Positions 1 to 9,456 of a stretch of DNA of 64,000 nt are shown here, one piece after another (position 1 is the stretch's first letter; every line of letters starts with the position of its first letter). The DNA is taken from NCBI RefSeq assembly GCF_016651435.1, contig NZ_JAEPRJ010000001.1, forward strand, positions 1,302,001 through 1,366,000, given 5' to 3'. Below the pieces are notes generated by a model. That model had not been told where the DNA came from. It did not search any database and saw only the letters and a program-made list of their open reading frames with translations. A program made the translations under genes and the position numbers. The stretch comes from Catonella massiliensis. Lineage in GTDB: Bacteria > Bacillota > Clostridia > Lachnospirales > Lachnospiraceae.

Positions 1-2984
1 TGGTATTCACCAGAAAAGTTAAGGTCGATATCAGGCTCCTTGTCTCCATTAAAGCCTAGGAAGGTCTCAAAAGGTATGTCGTGTCCATCCTTTACAAGCG
101 GCTCTCCACATACAGGACACAGCTTATCAGGCATATCACAGCCGCTTCTTCCTGAGTAGCTCCTTACTTCCTCAGAGTCAAAGTCAACGAAATGACAATG
201 ATTGCAGTAATAATGTGCAGATAGTGAATTAACCTCTGTAATACCAGATAAAAAGGCAACAAATGAGGAGCCTACTGAGCCTCTGGAGCCAACGAGGTAT
301 CCATCTTCATTTGACTTCCACACTAGCTTTTGAGCAATTATGTACATAACCGCAAAGCCATTAGATATGATTGATGTAAGCTCATGCTCTAGCCTGTCTA
401 CTACCTTTTTAGGAAGGTCCTCTCCATATATTTCGTAGGCCTTATCATAGCAGATTCTTCTAAGCTCCTCGTCAGAATTCTCAATGACAGGAGCACATTT
501 GTCAGGTCTTACAGGCGAGATTATTTCAATCATATCTGCTATAAGATTGGTATTGGTAATTACCACCTCTTCTGCCTTATCCTTACCCAAGTAGGAGAAT
601 TCTTCAAGCATTTCTTCCGTAGTTCTAAGATAGAGAGGTAAAGGCCTGTCTGCATCCTTCATTCCCTTCGACCATAAGAGATATTTTCTGTATATCTCGT
701 CTTCAGGATTTAGAAAATGTGCATCACAAGTAGCAACAACAGGTTTGTTATATTTTTCACCAAGACTTACTATTTTTCTATTTATTTCTCTTAAATCTTC
801 TTTATCTGTAATATCAGGGACTCTATCATTCTCAATCATAAAGCTGTTGTTGGCAAGCGGTTGAATCTCAAAATAATCATAGAACTTAGCCAAAGCTTCA
901 ATCTCATCCTCACCATGCCTTCTAAGAACTGCCTGATAAAGCTCTCCTGCCTCACAGGCTGAACCAAGTATCAGTCCCTCTCTATGCTTCATCAAAAGAC
1001 TTTTTGGAATTCTTGGACGTCTCTGAAAATAGGTAAGATGAGAAAGTGAAACCAGTTTATAGAGGTTTATCCTGCCTATGTCATTTTTTGCCAGGATAAT
1101 GATGTGGGAGGTACCCATTTTCTTGATTGTTTCAGTATCAAATCCCTCTTTAGTATTAAAATTGCTAAGGAGTGAGTTACCAAACCTCTCATTTGCAAGC
1201 TCACAGAGTTTGATATAGATTTCAGCAGTGCAGCCAGCATCGTCAACTGCCCTATGGTGGTGCTCTAGTACAATTCCCAGTCTCTCAGCCACTGTATCAA
1301 GCTTATAGTTCTTAAGTCCCGGAAGAAGTACCCTTGACATGGTTACTGTATCCGCTATGGTAAACTCCCCCTTAAGTCCAAGCCTCTCCATATTTTCAAA
1401 TATAAAGCTCGTGTCAAAGGATGCATTGTGTGCAACTAAAAAACAGCCTTTACAAAATTCTAAAAACTTTGGAAGAACAATGTCAATCTCAGGCTCATTT
1501 ATAACCATTTCCTGAGTAATGCTTGTGAGCTTGGTTATTTCCTCAGGTATGCTTTGCTTGGGATTAACAAAGGCAGAAAATTTTGAAACAATTTTTCCAT
1601 CCTCTACTTTTACAGCTCCAATTTCTATTATCCTACAGTTTTTAGGACCAAAGCCTGTTGTTTCTATATCAAAAACAACAGCAGGATCTGTGAACTTCTG
1701 TCCTTTGTCCATCCTTACAGCAGGAGAAACATCATCTACTACATAGCCTTCCACACCATAAATAAGCTTAAAATCATTCATTTTAAGCTTGTCTTTTGCA
1801 TGAAGAGCATTGGTAAAGCCCTGAACTACTCCATGGTCAGTAATTGCAACAGCCTTATGTCCCCAAGCAGATAGGGTTTTAAGAAGTGTGCCTGGATCAA
1901 TTACAGCGTCCATCTCACTCATGTTTGTATGAAGATGAAGCTCAACCCTCTTCTTTTCGCTCTTGTCTATACGCTTTACTGTAAAATCTTCTGTTTCCTT
2001 GATGCCCTCCACCTTACTTAAGGTAAGCTCATTATCAAAAGGGTCCATCTGTACATCTGCACTTATTTTAATAAAGGCACCTGGAGAAAGCCTTTTCTTA
2101 AGCTCTCCCTTTTCTTCAGGGGATGCCCATATTTTGCAGGTAATGCTATCCGTAAAATCAGTGATTACGATAGAAATAATAAATCTTCCTGTTTTTGTTT
2201 CTCTCTCATCAAGCTTAAGGATTCTGCCTCTAACAATGAGGCTTCTCTGCTCTTCTGTAATGTCCTTTAACAAAACAGATGCTCCATCAAAGTTTTTACC
2301 GTAAATTACAGAAGGATCAAGAGGGATTGACTTCTTCTTAAAGCCCGAAGGTGCACTAAATGCTTTCTTACCCTTATCTTCTGACATAGGCTTGTTATTA
2401 GCCTTAGGCTTAGAAGTCTGCTCTGCCTGAGGCCTTGTAGCAAGTATTTCCTCTATGGTAAAGCTGTCCTTTTCTTCTTTTTCCTTTTCACTTATCTCTC
2501 TAAACTTAAGGTGGATGGAGACTTCCTTGTTATATCTTTTTAGAAATATAAGCTCAAGCCATGCGGATATTTCCTTTAGTTTTTCCCTGATTATGAAATT
2601 ATCCTCATTTTCTATATATATCGCAGTATCATCAAAATCTATCTTACTTTTATTTAGAATATTGTAGTATATCCTACCCTGTTCATTTAATTCCTCAAGG
2701 ATACTTGGCTTATTTTTTTCAAATATATTTTTGACCAAATAATCCGATAAGTCATATCTTTCCTCAATTATTACTGTCTGCTCCTTAGAAGTAAATATCT
2801 GGCCTTTAAGTGCAGACTGCATAGAAACAATATGACTCCTTTTAAGAGGAGATAGGCCCTTTATTATTACTGTAATTTCACCTCTTGTCTTTGATACAAC
2901 TACCTTTTCAACCGATATTTCATTATAAGCTCTTTCAAGCTCTTCATTTATAACCAGGTTGTTAAAAGCCTCATGAAAATCCAT
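1..2984 (-). CDS. polC: DNA polymerase III alpha subunit, Gram-positive PolC type (3' part missing)
   Basis: Replicative polymerase with built-in proofreading exonuclease. About 994 N-terminal residues are visible; the C-terminal part lies beyond base 1. In order they show an N-terminal domain, an OB-fold region, the start of a PHP domain (ELHLHTNMSEMDA), an inserted DnaQ-like exonuclease with FDIETTGFG, the rest of PHP, and the beginning of the polymerase palm with a zinc-binding stretch (CNHC, CPVCG) and the catalytic PDIDLNFSGEYQ motif near the window edge. The exonuclease inserted in PHP is diagnostic of PolC rather than DnaE. The start ATG is one base after the ispG stop, so it is probably the last gene of the dxr-rseP-ispG operon, as in many Firmicutes. 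Identity is certain; completeness cannot be judged. Confidence 0.97.
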   Translation of the reverse strand, partial: MDFHEAFNNLVINEELERAYNEISVEKVVVSKTRGEITVIIKGLSPLKRSHIVSMQSALKGQIFTSKEQTVIIEERYDLSDYLVKNIFEKNKPSILEELNEQGRIYYNILNKSKIDFDDTAIYIENEDNFIIREKLKEISAWLELIFLKRYNKEVSIHLKFREISEKEKEEKDSFTIEEILATRPQAEQTSKPKANNKPMSEDKGKKAFSAPSGFKKKSIPLDPSVIYGKNFDGASVLLKDITEEQRSLIVRGRILKLDERETKTGRFIISIVITDFTDSITCKIWASPEEKGELKKRLSPGAFIKISADVQMDPFDNELTLSKVEGIKETEDFTVKRIDKSEKKRVELHLHTNMSEMDAVIDPGTLLKTLSAWGHKAVAITDHGVVQGFTNALHAKDKLKMNDFKLIYGVEGYVVDDVSPAVRMDKGQKFTDPAVVFDIETTGFGPKNCRIIEIGAVKVEDGKIVSKFSAFVNPKQSIPEEITKLTSITQEMVINEPEIDIVLPKFLEFCKGCFLVAHNASFDTSFIFENMERLGLKGEFTIADTVTMSRVLLPGLKNYKLDTVAERLGIVLEHHHRAVDDAGCTAEIYIKLCELANERFGNSLLSNFNTKEGFDTETIKKMGTSHIIILAKNDIGRINLYKLVSLSHLTYFQRRPRIPKSLLMKHREGLILGSACEAGELYQAVLRRHGEDEIEALAKFYDYFEIQPLANNSFMIENDRVPDITDKEDLREINRKIVSLGEKYNKPVVATCDAHFLNPEDEIYRKYLLWSKGMKDADRPLPLYLRTTEEMLEEFSYLGKDKAEEVVITNTNLIADMIEIISPVRPDKCAPVIENSDEELRRICYDKAYEIYGEDLPKKVVDRLEHELTSIISNGFAVMYIIAQKLVWKSNEDGYLVGSRGSVGSSFVAFLSGITEVNSLSAHYYCNHCHFVDFDSEEVRSYSGRSGCDMPDKLCPVCGEPLVKDGHDIPFETFLGFNGDKEPDIDLNFSGEY

Positions 2985-2985
2985 C

Positions 2986-4062
2986 TTACTTTCCTTCCTT
3001 AGCTTTTAATATATCAAGCTCTTCCTTAAGTCCCATAAGAAGCTCAGACTCAGGAAGTCTTTTAACAATTTCTCCTTTTTTAATGATGAGACCTGCGTTT
3101 TTGCCTCCGCAGATACCAAGGTCCGCTTCCCTTGCCTCGCCCGGACCATTTACCACACAGCCCATAACAGCAACCTTTATGTCTAACTCCATATACTCCT
3201 CAAGCAGTTTATTCACCTTTTCTTCAAGACCTATAAGGTCAATATCAGTACGGCCACAGGTTGGGCAGGAAACTATCTCAGCTCCGCCCTTTCTAAGCCC
3301 AAGAGCCTTAAGTATCATCTTGGCAGACTTAATCTCTTCTACAGGGTTGCCTGTAAGTGATACCCTGATGGTATCTCCTATACCCTGATATAAGATGATT
3401 CCAAGTCCTACACCCGACTTGATATTGCCCGAAATAAGAGAGCCTGACTCTGTGATGCCAACATGCAAAGGAATATCGGTCTTCGTTGCAATTAACTCGT
3501 GAGCCTTGATACATTCCATTACATTTGATGATTTTATGCTTATAACGAGGTTATGATAATCCATATCTTCTATAAGTTTAGCATTGTTTAATGCACTTTC
3601 TACGAGAGCCTCACTGGTAACCTTGCCATATTTTTCAAGAACTTCCTTTTCAAGAGAACCGCTATTTACACCAACTCTTATAGGCACCTGATACTCTTTG
3701 GCAACATCTATTAAAGCCCTTAGTTTCTCCTCTGAGCCTATGTTTCCAGGATTTATTCTGATTTTATCAGCTCCGTTTTCCATAGCCGCTATAGCAAGGC
3801 GGTAATCAAAGTGGATATCAGCTACTAAAGGAATATTTATAGCCTCTTTAATCTCCTTAAAGGCAAGGGCTGCCTCCATATTAGGAACTGCACATCTGAT
3901 TATGTCACAGCCTACCCTCTCAAGCTCTTTAATCTGAGCCACTGTAGCCTTCACGTCTTCTGTCTTAGTATTTGTCATTGATTGTATTAAAACAGGATTA
4001 CCGCCACCGATAACCCTGTTTCCAATCCTCACTACTCTTGTAGTCTTGATTTCATTTACCAT
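2986..4062 (-). CDS. ispG: 4-hydroxy-3-methylbut-2-enyl diphosphate synthase
   Basis: Penultimate enzyme of the MEP isoprenoid pathway; converts MEcPP to HMBPP using a [4Fe-4S] cluster. The 358-residue protein has the TIM-barrel start (GGGNPVLIQSMTNT) and the C-terminal cluster domain with SCPTCGRTDID and CVVNGPGEA, supplying the three cysteine ligands and the following glutamate. Length is that of the short bacterial GcpE form. An AGGAT ribosome-binding site precedes the ATG. It sits 3 bases after rseP and 1 base before polC, in the run uppS-cdsA-dxr-rseP-ispG, and with dxr gives two MEP steps in one operon. Confidence 0.97.
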   Translation of the reverse strand: MVNEIKTTRVVRIGNRVIGGGNPVLIQSMTNTKTEDVKATVAQIKELERVGCDIIRCAVPNMEAALAFKEIKEAINIPLVADIHFDYRLAIAAMENGADKIRINPGNIGSEEKLRALIDVAKEYQVPIRVGVNSGSLEKEVLEKYGKVTSEALVESALNNAKLIEDMDYHNLVISIKSSNVMECIKAHELIATKTDIPLHVGITESGSLISGNIKSGVGLGIILYQGIGDTIRVSLTGNPVEEIKSAKMILKALGLRKGGAEIVSCPTCGRTDIDLIGLEEKVNKLLEEYMELDIKVAVMGCVVNGPGEAREADLGICGGKNAGLIIKKGEIVKRLPESELLMGLKEELDILKAKEGK

Positions 4063-4065
4063 AAT

Positions 4066-5373
4066 TTATCCTATAATTCTCAAAATATCATTGAACAATA
4101 CTGCTACCATAAGCAACATAAGGAGAACAAAGCCAACAAAGTGTACTCTTCCCTCCTTGTCCGGGTCAACAGGCTTGCCTCTTACTGCTTCTATTATGAG
4201 GAATACAAGTCGTCCACCGTCTAAAGCAGGGATAGGAAGTAGATTCATAACTCCAAGGTTGGCTGATATAAGTATACTTATGCTTGCCATACTAATGAGG
4301 ATGACCATAATACCATCATTCTTACTCTGCTCGTAGGAATTGCCAATCATATTTACTATACCGACAGGACCCGCTATTTCTTTAGGCTTTACTCTTCCTG
4401 TAACCATCATTTTAAGAGATTCGATGGTTGTAACCACCACATATTTGGTCTCGTTCAATGAGTAATATAGGGTACCGCCTATTCCTAGCTTTTCTCTTGC
4501 AGTATTGCTTACAAGTCCCAAGGTATAAGAAGAACCTGCACTTTTAGGAGTTACTGTTATCTCCTCTGTATTTCCTGTATCAGCCTTCTTAAGTGTAATC
4601 TTTACTTCTTTTCCGTCTAAAGGAGAAGAAACGAAATAGTTATTAAGTTCAGTTCCTGACTTGATGACAGTTCCGTCTACAGCAGTGATGACATCACCTG
4701 CGACTGCGCCTGCAGCCTTTAGTGCACTGTCATCTGTAAGGCTGTCAATGGCTGCCTCACCATCTCCCGGAGAATAGGTAAATCCCATGTAAAACTTTTC
4801 TTTTTCCTGAGGCTTTACAGTAAAATCAAGTTTTTCATCTCCTCTTTTTACCTCTATCTTCACGTCCTCATTAGATAGTGGATGAAATACAAAGTAGCTT
4901 GAAACCTCCCTTCCGATATTTATGGAAGTTCCGTTTATCTTAGTAATGACATCTCCTGCCTTAAGTCCTGCCTCTTCAGCGGGATAGCCCTTTGTTACGC
5001 TAACAATATTACTTTTGTCTACTCCTATCGAGCCGATTACAAAGAGGGAAAGTAAAAATGCAAGGATGAAGTTAAATAATGGTCCTCCGAAAACCGTCCA
5101 TATCCTTACCCACACAGACTTATTGGCAAAGGCACCTTCATCATCACTTGACTCATCCTCACCTTCCATCATACAGGAACCGCCAATTGGCAGTAGCTTC
5201 ACAGACCACTTTGTCCCTGCTGCATCAAAGGAGAAAAGCCTTGGTCCCATACCAAGTGAGAACTCATTTACCTTGATTCCTCCAAGTCTTGCAAAAAAGT
5301 AATGTCCAAATTCATGAATAATTACTACTAATGAAAATATTAAAATAGCCCAAACTATGTTCAAATCGTTCAC
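4066..5373 (-). CDS. rseP: site-2 intramembrane zinc protease RseP/RasP
   Basis: Membrane protease that cuts transmembrane substrates such as anti-sigma factors and remnant signal peptides. The 435-residue protein carries the zinc motif HEFGH at residues 20-24 in the first membrane helix, two PDZ domains in the middle (around 115-180 and 205-280), and the C-terminal NLLPIPALDGGRL motif that supplies the third zinc ligand, followed by two membrane helices. Two PDZ domains is more than the single one usual in Bacillus RasP. Start choice: GTG at 5373 has its purine-rich site almost touching it; a TTG three codons later (5364) has better spacing to AAGGAAGGTG and may be the true start. Confidence 0.95.
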   Translation of the reverse strand: MNDLNIVWAILIFSLVVIIHEFGHYFFARLGGIKVNEFSLGMGPRLFSFDAAGTKWSVKLLPIGGSCMMEGEDESSDDEGAFANKSVWVRIWTVFGGPLFNFILAFLLSLFVIGSIGVDKSNIVSVTKGYPAEEAGLKAGDVITKINGTSINIGREVSSYFVFHPLSNEDVKIEVKRGDEKLDFTVKPQEKEKFYMGFTYSPGDGEAAIDSLTDDSALKAAGAVAGDVITAVDGTVIKSGTELNNYFVSSPLDGKEVKITLKKADTGNTEEITVTPKSAGSSYTLGLVSNTAREKLGIGGTLYYSLNETKYVVVTTIESLKMMVTGRVKPKEIAGPVGIVNMIGNSYEQSKNDGIMVILISMASISILISANLGVMNLLPIPALDGGRLVFLIIEAVRGKPVDPDKEGRVHFVGFVLLMLLMVAVLFNDILRIIG

Positions 5374-5378
5374 CTTCC

Positions 5379-6545
5379 TTACATACTGCTTTTTACACCA
5401 AGAAGAATCTCGCCTTGGATTCTTTCTATGTCATCCACGCTAGGATCTTCTATCTTTATGTGTTTATTTAAGTTTTCTTCTATGATATTAACGATATCTA
5501 AATATCTGATTTTTTTCTGTATAAATAATGCCACAGCCACCTCATTGGCCGCATTAAAGACAGTAGGGAGGCTTCCTCCCTCGGTAATAGCCATAAAGGC
5601 AAGGCTTAAGCCCTTAAACTTCTCCAAATCAGGCTTAATAAAGTCAAGCTTTGATATGGCAAAAAGGTCAAGGTAATTGTCTGATACAAATCTTCTATGA
5701 GGATAAGTAAGTGCATAGGATATGGGAAGCTTCATGTCAGGGACTCCAAGCTGAGCTATTACGCTGCCATCCTCAAATTCTACTGCTGAGTGTACTATGC
5801 TTTGAGGCTGAATAACCACCTCTATTTTGTCAGGCTCAGTATCAAACAGCCATCTTGCCTCACAGACCTCAAGCCCTTTATTCACCATGGTTGATGAGTC
5901 AATTGTCACCTTTGCTCCCATCGACCAGTTAGGATGCTTCAAAGCCCTCTCAAGAGTCACATCCTTTAACTCTTCCTTAGGAGTATGTAAAAATGGGCCA
6001 CCTGAGGCTGTAAGCAGGAGTCTTCTTATCCTATTATCTGCCTTTCCTTGTAAACACTGGAATATAGCACTGTGTTCACTGTCCACAGGATAGATATTAA
6101 CCCCTTTATCCCTGGCAAGCTTTATTATGATATGGCCTGCACAAACGAGAGTCTCTTTGTTGGCAAGGGCTATATCCTTTCCAGCATTTATAGCTGCTAT
6201 CGTAGGTCTAATACCTATCATGCCTACAACAGCTGTAACAACTATATCAGAGTTCTCGTAAGCAGCCGCTTCAATCAGCCCCTCTACTCCCGTTACTATC
6301 TCAGGCATTTTACTTAGTTTTTTTTCAGCGATAGCAACCTTAAGCATATCTTTAAGTTTGCCTGCTTCTATTATATCAAAAATGCAGACAAATTCAGGGC
6401 AAAATTCTAAAATTTGTGTGAAAATTAGATTAATGTTTTTATTCGCGGTAAGTACAGTTACCTTCAAATCTTCATTAAGCCTTACTATGTCAAGCGTCTG
6501 AGTCCCAATAGAGCCTGTGGAACCTAAAATAGATATTCTTTTCAT
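5379..6545 (-). CDS. dxr: 1-deoxy-D-xylulose 5-phosphate reductoisomerase
   Basis: First committed enzyme of the MEP pathway; makes 2-C-methyl-D-erythritol 4-phosphate with NADPH. The N-terminus is the Rossmann motif GSTGSIGTQTLDIV; the central ANKETLV motif, the metal-binding PVDSEHSA and the ASGGPF loop are all present. Length 388 residues is normal. It overlaps cdsA by one base and is followed after 5 bases by rseP, a very common Clostridia order. Confidence 0.97.
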   Translation of the reverse strand: MKRISILGSTGSIGTQTLDIVRLNEDLKVTVLTANKNINLIFTQILEFCPEFVCIFDIIEAGKLKDMLKVAIAEKKLSKMPEIVTGVEGLIEAAAYENSDIVVTAVVGMIGIRPTIAAINAGKDIALANKETLVCAGHIIIKLARDKGVNIYPVDSEHSAIFQCLQGKADNRIRRLLLTASGGPFLHTPKEELKDVTLERALKHPNWSMGAKVTIDSSTMVNKGLEVCEARWLFDTEPDKIEVVIQPQSIVHSAVEFEDGSVIAQLGVPDMKLPISYALTYPHRRFVSDNYLDLFAISKLDFIKPDLEKFKGLSLAFMAITEGGSLPTVFNAANEVAVALFIQKKIRYLDIVNIIEENLNKHIKIEDPSVDDIERIQGEILLGVKSSM

Positions 6546-7375
6546 TATATCCTTCCTACCAGGTAAAGTGAGAGAAAATAAACTATGGGTGCAGTGATTA
6601 TCATACTGTCGTATCTGTCAAGAATGCCACCATGTCCCGGTATTAAATGTCCATAGTCCTTGATATCATAATTTCTCTTAATTCCTGATGCAGCCAGGTC
6701 ACCTATCTGAGAGATAACAGAGCCCAGTCCTCCAATTACTGCAAATATCACAATAAGGTTTTCTGATTTTCCTGTATAATTACTCATAATAAGTCCAAAT
6801 ATAACGCCTATAAGTGCAGAACCTAGAACTCCACCAATTGCGCCTTCCACCGACTTTTTAGGACTTAGTACCGGTGCCAGCTTATGTTTACCAAAGAGTC
6901 TTCCAACAACATATGCACAGGTATCAGAGCCCCAGGAGCTTACATATGCCATCCATGCAAGCCACTGTCCAAATGCTATGGTCTCACGGGTCTTAAATAT
7001 AAAAGATATCATAACAGGTATATAAAATATACCAAAAATCGTACTAAATAGCTGGTTTGCAGTATATTTAGGATATTTTACTACGAAGACCAAAAGTGCC
7101 GCCACAACCACAATTGAAAATATCATAAGCTCAGGCACCTTAAAATCAATTATAGCATTTGGTCTTGTATCAATATTTATATACCACGCAAATGCGCCTA
7201 AGTATCCTACTGCAGCAAGTGTAGTATCTTCAAATTTCATAACCTTATATAGCTCATATAAACCAATCAATGATATCAAAAATAAGGCAACAAGCAATAA
7301 CTGCCCACCAAAATACATAGTCACAAATGTAAATACTAAAAGCAGAATTCCACTTATAAGTCTAGTCAGAAACAT
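6545..7375 (-). CDS. cdsA: phosphatidate cytidylyltransferase
   Basis: Integral membrane enzyme making CDP-diacylglycerol, the branch point of phospholipid synthesis. The 276-residue sequence is mostly hydrophobic with about seven to eight membrane segments and carries the family signature SQIGDLAASGIKRNYDIKD followed by LIPGHGGILDRYDS. AAAGGATG lies upstream of the ATG. It is 3 bases after uppS and overlaps dxr by one base, so translation is likely coupled. Confidence 0.96.
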   Translation of the reverse strand: MFLTRLISGILLLVFTFVTMYFGGQLLLVALFLISLIGLYELYKVMKFEDTTLAAVGYLGAFAWYINIDTRPNAIIDFKVPELMIFSIVVVAALLVFVVKYPKYTANQLFSTIFGIFYIPVMISFIFKTRETIAFGQWLAWMAYVSSWGSDTCAYVVGRLFGKHKLAPVLSPKKSVEGAIGGVLGSALIGVIFGLIMSNYTGKSENLIVIFAVIGGLGSVISQIGDLAASGIKRNYDIKDYGHLIPGHGGILDRYDSMIITAPIVYFLSLYLVGRI

Positions 7376-7378
7376 AGT

Positions 7379-8110
7379 TCATCCTTTCTTAATACCGCCA
7401 AATCTTCTGTCTCTACCACTGTAGAATTCAATGGCTTCTTCTAAATCTTTTTTCCCAAAATCAGGCCAAAGAGTATCTGTAAAAAAATACTCAGCATAAG
7501 CAAGCTGCCAAATAAGATAGTTAGACAATCTCTGCTCCCCACTCGTTCTAATCATAAGATCAGGATCAGGAATATCCGCAGTATCCAGGTTATCGCTTAT
7601 GGTATCCTCAGACAGTTTTTCTATAACTTCTTGATAAGTCAAGCCTTCTTTTTCAGCAGATATAAGTATATTCTTAAAAGCTCTTCTAATATCGTCTCTA
7701 CCGCCATAGTTAACGGCAATCTGAAGCTGTAAGCCTGTAAAATCCTTAGATATATCTTCAAGCTTAGCTATCAGTGAGTTAAGTTCATCTGAAAGCCTTG
7801 ATTTATCGCCTATTATCCTAACTCTCATATTGTTTTTTACAGAGAGCTTCATTGCATCCTTCATATATTTTGCAAGCAGCTTCATAAGTTCATCAACCTC
7901 ATCCTGTGGACGCTTCCAGTTTTCAGTTGAAAAAGCATACATAGTAACATATTTAATGCCCAGATTAAATGCAGCCTTACATACAGGCTCTACATTGTCA
8001 CAGCCTTTAAGATGGCCAAAGGTTCTAGGTAAGCTGCGTTTCTTTGCCCATCTTCCATTACCGTCAAGTATAATGGCCACATGCCTAGGAATCTTCTCTT
8101 TTTCACCCAT
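7379..8110 (-). CDS. uppS: undecaprenyl diphosphate synthase
   Basis: cis-Prenyltransferase making the C55 lipid carrier for peptidoglycan and other wall polymers. Conserved region I is complete (ILDGNGRWAKKR, catalytic Asp16), and so is the C-terminal region with IRTSGEQRLSN and DTLWPDF. Length 243 residues is typical. It lies between frr (48 bases upstream) and cdsA; with dxr and ispG it links isoprenoid supply to cell-wall growth in one operon. Confidence 0.97.
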   Translation of the reverse strand: MGEKEKIPRHVAIILDGNGRWAKKRSLPRTFGHLKGCDNVEPVCKAAFNLGIKYVTMYAFSTENWKRPQDEVDELMKLLAKYMKDAMKLSVKNNMRVRIIGDKSRLSDELNSLIAKLEDISKDFTGLQLQIAVNYGGRDDIRRAFKNILISAEKEGLTYQEVIEKLSEDTISDNLDTADIPDPDLMIRTSGEQRLSNYLIWQLAYAEYFFTDTLWPDFGKKDLEEAIEFYSGRDRRFGGIKKG

Positions 8111-8158
8111 ATCTTATCCCAAAAAGAGGGTGCGGATAAACCGAACCCCCATTTAATA

Positions 8159-8713
8159 TTATACTGTCATTATTTCCTTTATCTTATCTTCTGTCATCTT
8201 GTCGATTTCATCAGAAAATTTATCTGTTATCTTCTGAATCTCATCTTCAAGGCCTTTAAGATCATCCTCTGTAATCTCGTTAGCCTTTTCCTGCTTTTTG
8301 AAGTGATCGACAGCATCTCTTCTTATATTTCTTATGGCTATCTTGGCATTTTCAGCCTTTTTCTTGATATCCTTAGACAGCTCTTTACGTCTATCCTCTG
8401 TGAGCTCAGGAAAAACAAGCCTTATAGACTTACCGTCATTATTAGGAATTACACCAAGGTTTGCCATATTAATCTCTTTCTCAATAGCCTTGATAAGACT
8501 TGCTTCCCAAGGTTGAATCTGGATGATTCTCGCCTCAGGAACTGAAATGTTGGCAACCGACTGTATAGGTGATGGCTGTCCATAATAATCAACCTTTATC
8601 TTATCAAGAATATGAGGATTTGCTCTCCCCGCTCTTATAGTAATGTACTCTTCACTAAGATTATTAAGCGTTTTATTCATCTTGTCTTCATACATTTTTG
8701 TTGCTTCTGACAT
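8159..8713 (-). CDS. frr: ribosome recycling factor
   Basis: Splits post-termination ribosomes together with EF-G. The 184-residue protein shows the RRF pattern: RAGRANPHILDKIKVDYYG, PLNQVA-like SPIQSVANISVPEAR, and a C-terminal three-helix bundle with DRRKELSKDIKKKAENAK. It lies 38 bases after pyrH, the pairing seen in most bacteria. Confidence 0.97.
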   Translation of the reverse strand: MSEATKMYEDKMNKTLNNLSEEYITIRAGRANPHILDKIKVDYYGQPSPIQSVANISVPEARIIQIQPWEASLIKAIEKEINMANLGVIPNNDGKSIRLVFPELTEDRRKELSKDIKKKAENAKIAIRNIRRDAVDHFKKQEKANEITEDDLKGLEDEIQKITDKFSDEIDKMTEDKIKEIMTV

Positions 8714-8751
8714 AAGTAACCTCCCCGGGTTTATTCTATATTTAGTCTGTA

Positions 8752-9456
8752 TTATACCGTAACCTTTGTACCGTTATTGATTCCATTCGCAGCGTCAATG
8801 ATGCTATTTTCTTCATTTAGTCCAAATACCTGCATAGGCATCTTGTTCTCAAGACACATGATTGTAGCTGCAAGATCAATTACAGCAAGCTTTTTATCTA
8901 GCACCTCTTCAATGCTGATTTCTTTATACTTCTTTGCATTAGGGTTAGACTTAGGGTCGCTGTCATAAACACCATCTATAGCCTTAGCTAGCAATATGAT
9001 GTCTGCCTCAGTCTCAATAGCTCTAAGCACAGCTCCTGTATCGGTTGAATAATAAGGATGTCCTGTTCCTCCTGCAAAAAATACAACCATATTTTTCTCA
9101 AAATACTTAAGAGCCCTGTCTTTTGAAAAAAGCTTAGTCATATTGCCGCACTCAAAAGGTGTGAGAATAGAGGTCTTCATACCCACATATCTAAATATTT
9201 CAGACACATAGATACAGTTCATAACAGTAGCCAGCATCCCTATCTGGTCGGCCTTCGTCCTGTCAATTGTATTGCTGGTACGGCCTCTCCAAAAATTGCC
9301 TCCACCAATAACAACTCCTACCTGTATTCCGTTATCAACCAGCTCTTTTACCTGTTTTGCAACTCTAATGCAGGTAGCCTCATCAAAACCCATTTTCTTG
9401 TCACCTGCAAGAGCTTCGCCTGATAACTTTAACAGTACTCTTTTATATCTATCCAT
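8752..9456 (-). CDS. pyrH: UMP kinase
   Basis: Hexameric bacterial UMP kinase of the amino-acid kinase fold, phosphorylating UMP to UDP. N-terminal KLSGEALAG, then GGGNFWRG, the FAGGTGHPYYSTDTGA loop and AKAIDGVYDSDPK are all present; 234 residues is standard. The start codon shares a base with the bactofilin stop (TAATG), so the two genes are translationally coupled. Confidence 0.97.
   Translation of the reverse strand: MDRYKRVLLKLSGEALAGDKKMGFDEATCIRVAKQVKELVDNGIQVGVVIGGGNFWRGRTSNTIDRTKADQIGMLATVMNCIYVSEIFRYVGMKTSILTPFECGNMTKLFSKDRALKYFEKNMVVFFAGGTGHPYYSTDTGAVLRAIETEADIILLAKAIDGVYDSDPKSNPNAKKYKEISIEEVLDKKLAVIDLAATIMCLENKMPMQVFGLNEENSIIDAANGINNGTKVTV

Noticed and set aside
3083..6317. Several long plus-strand frames opposite ispG, rseP and dxr
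   Set aside because: They are mirror frames of well-identified genes; their translations are low-complexity and match nothing.
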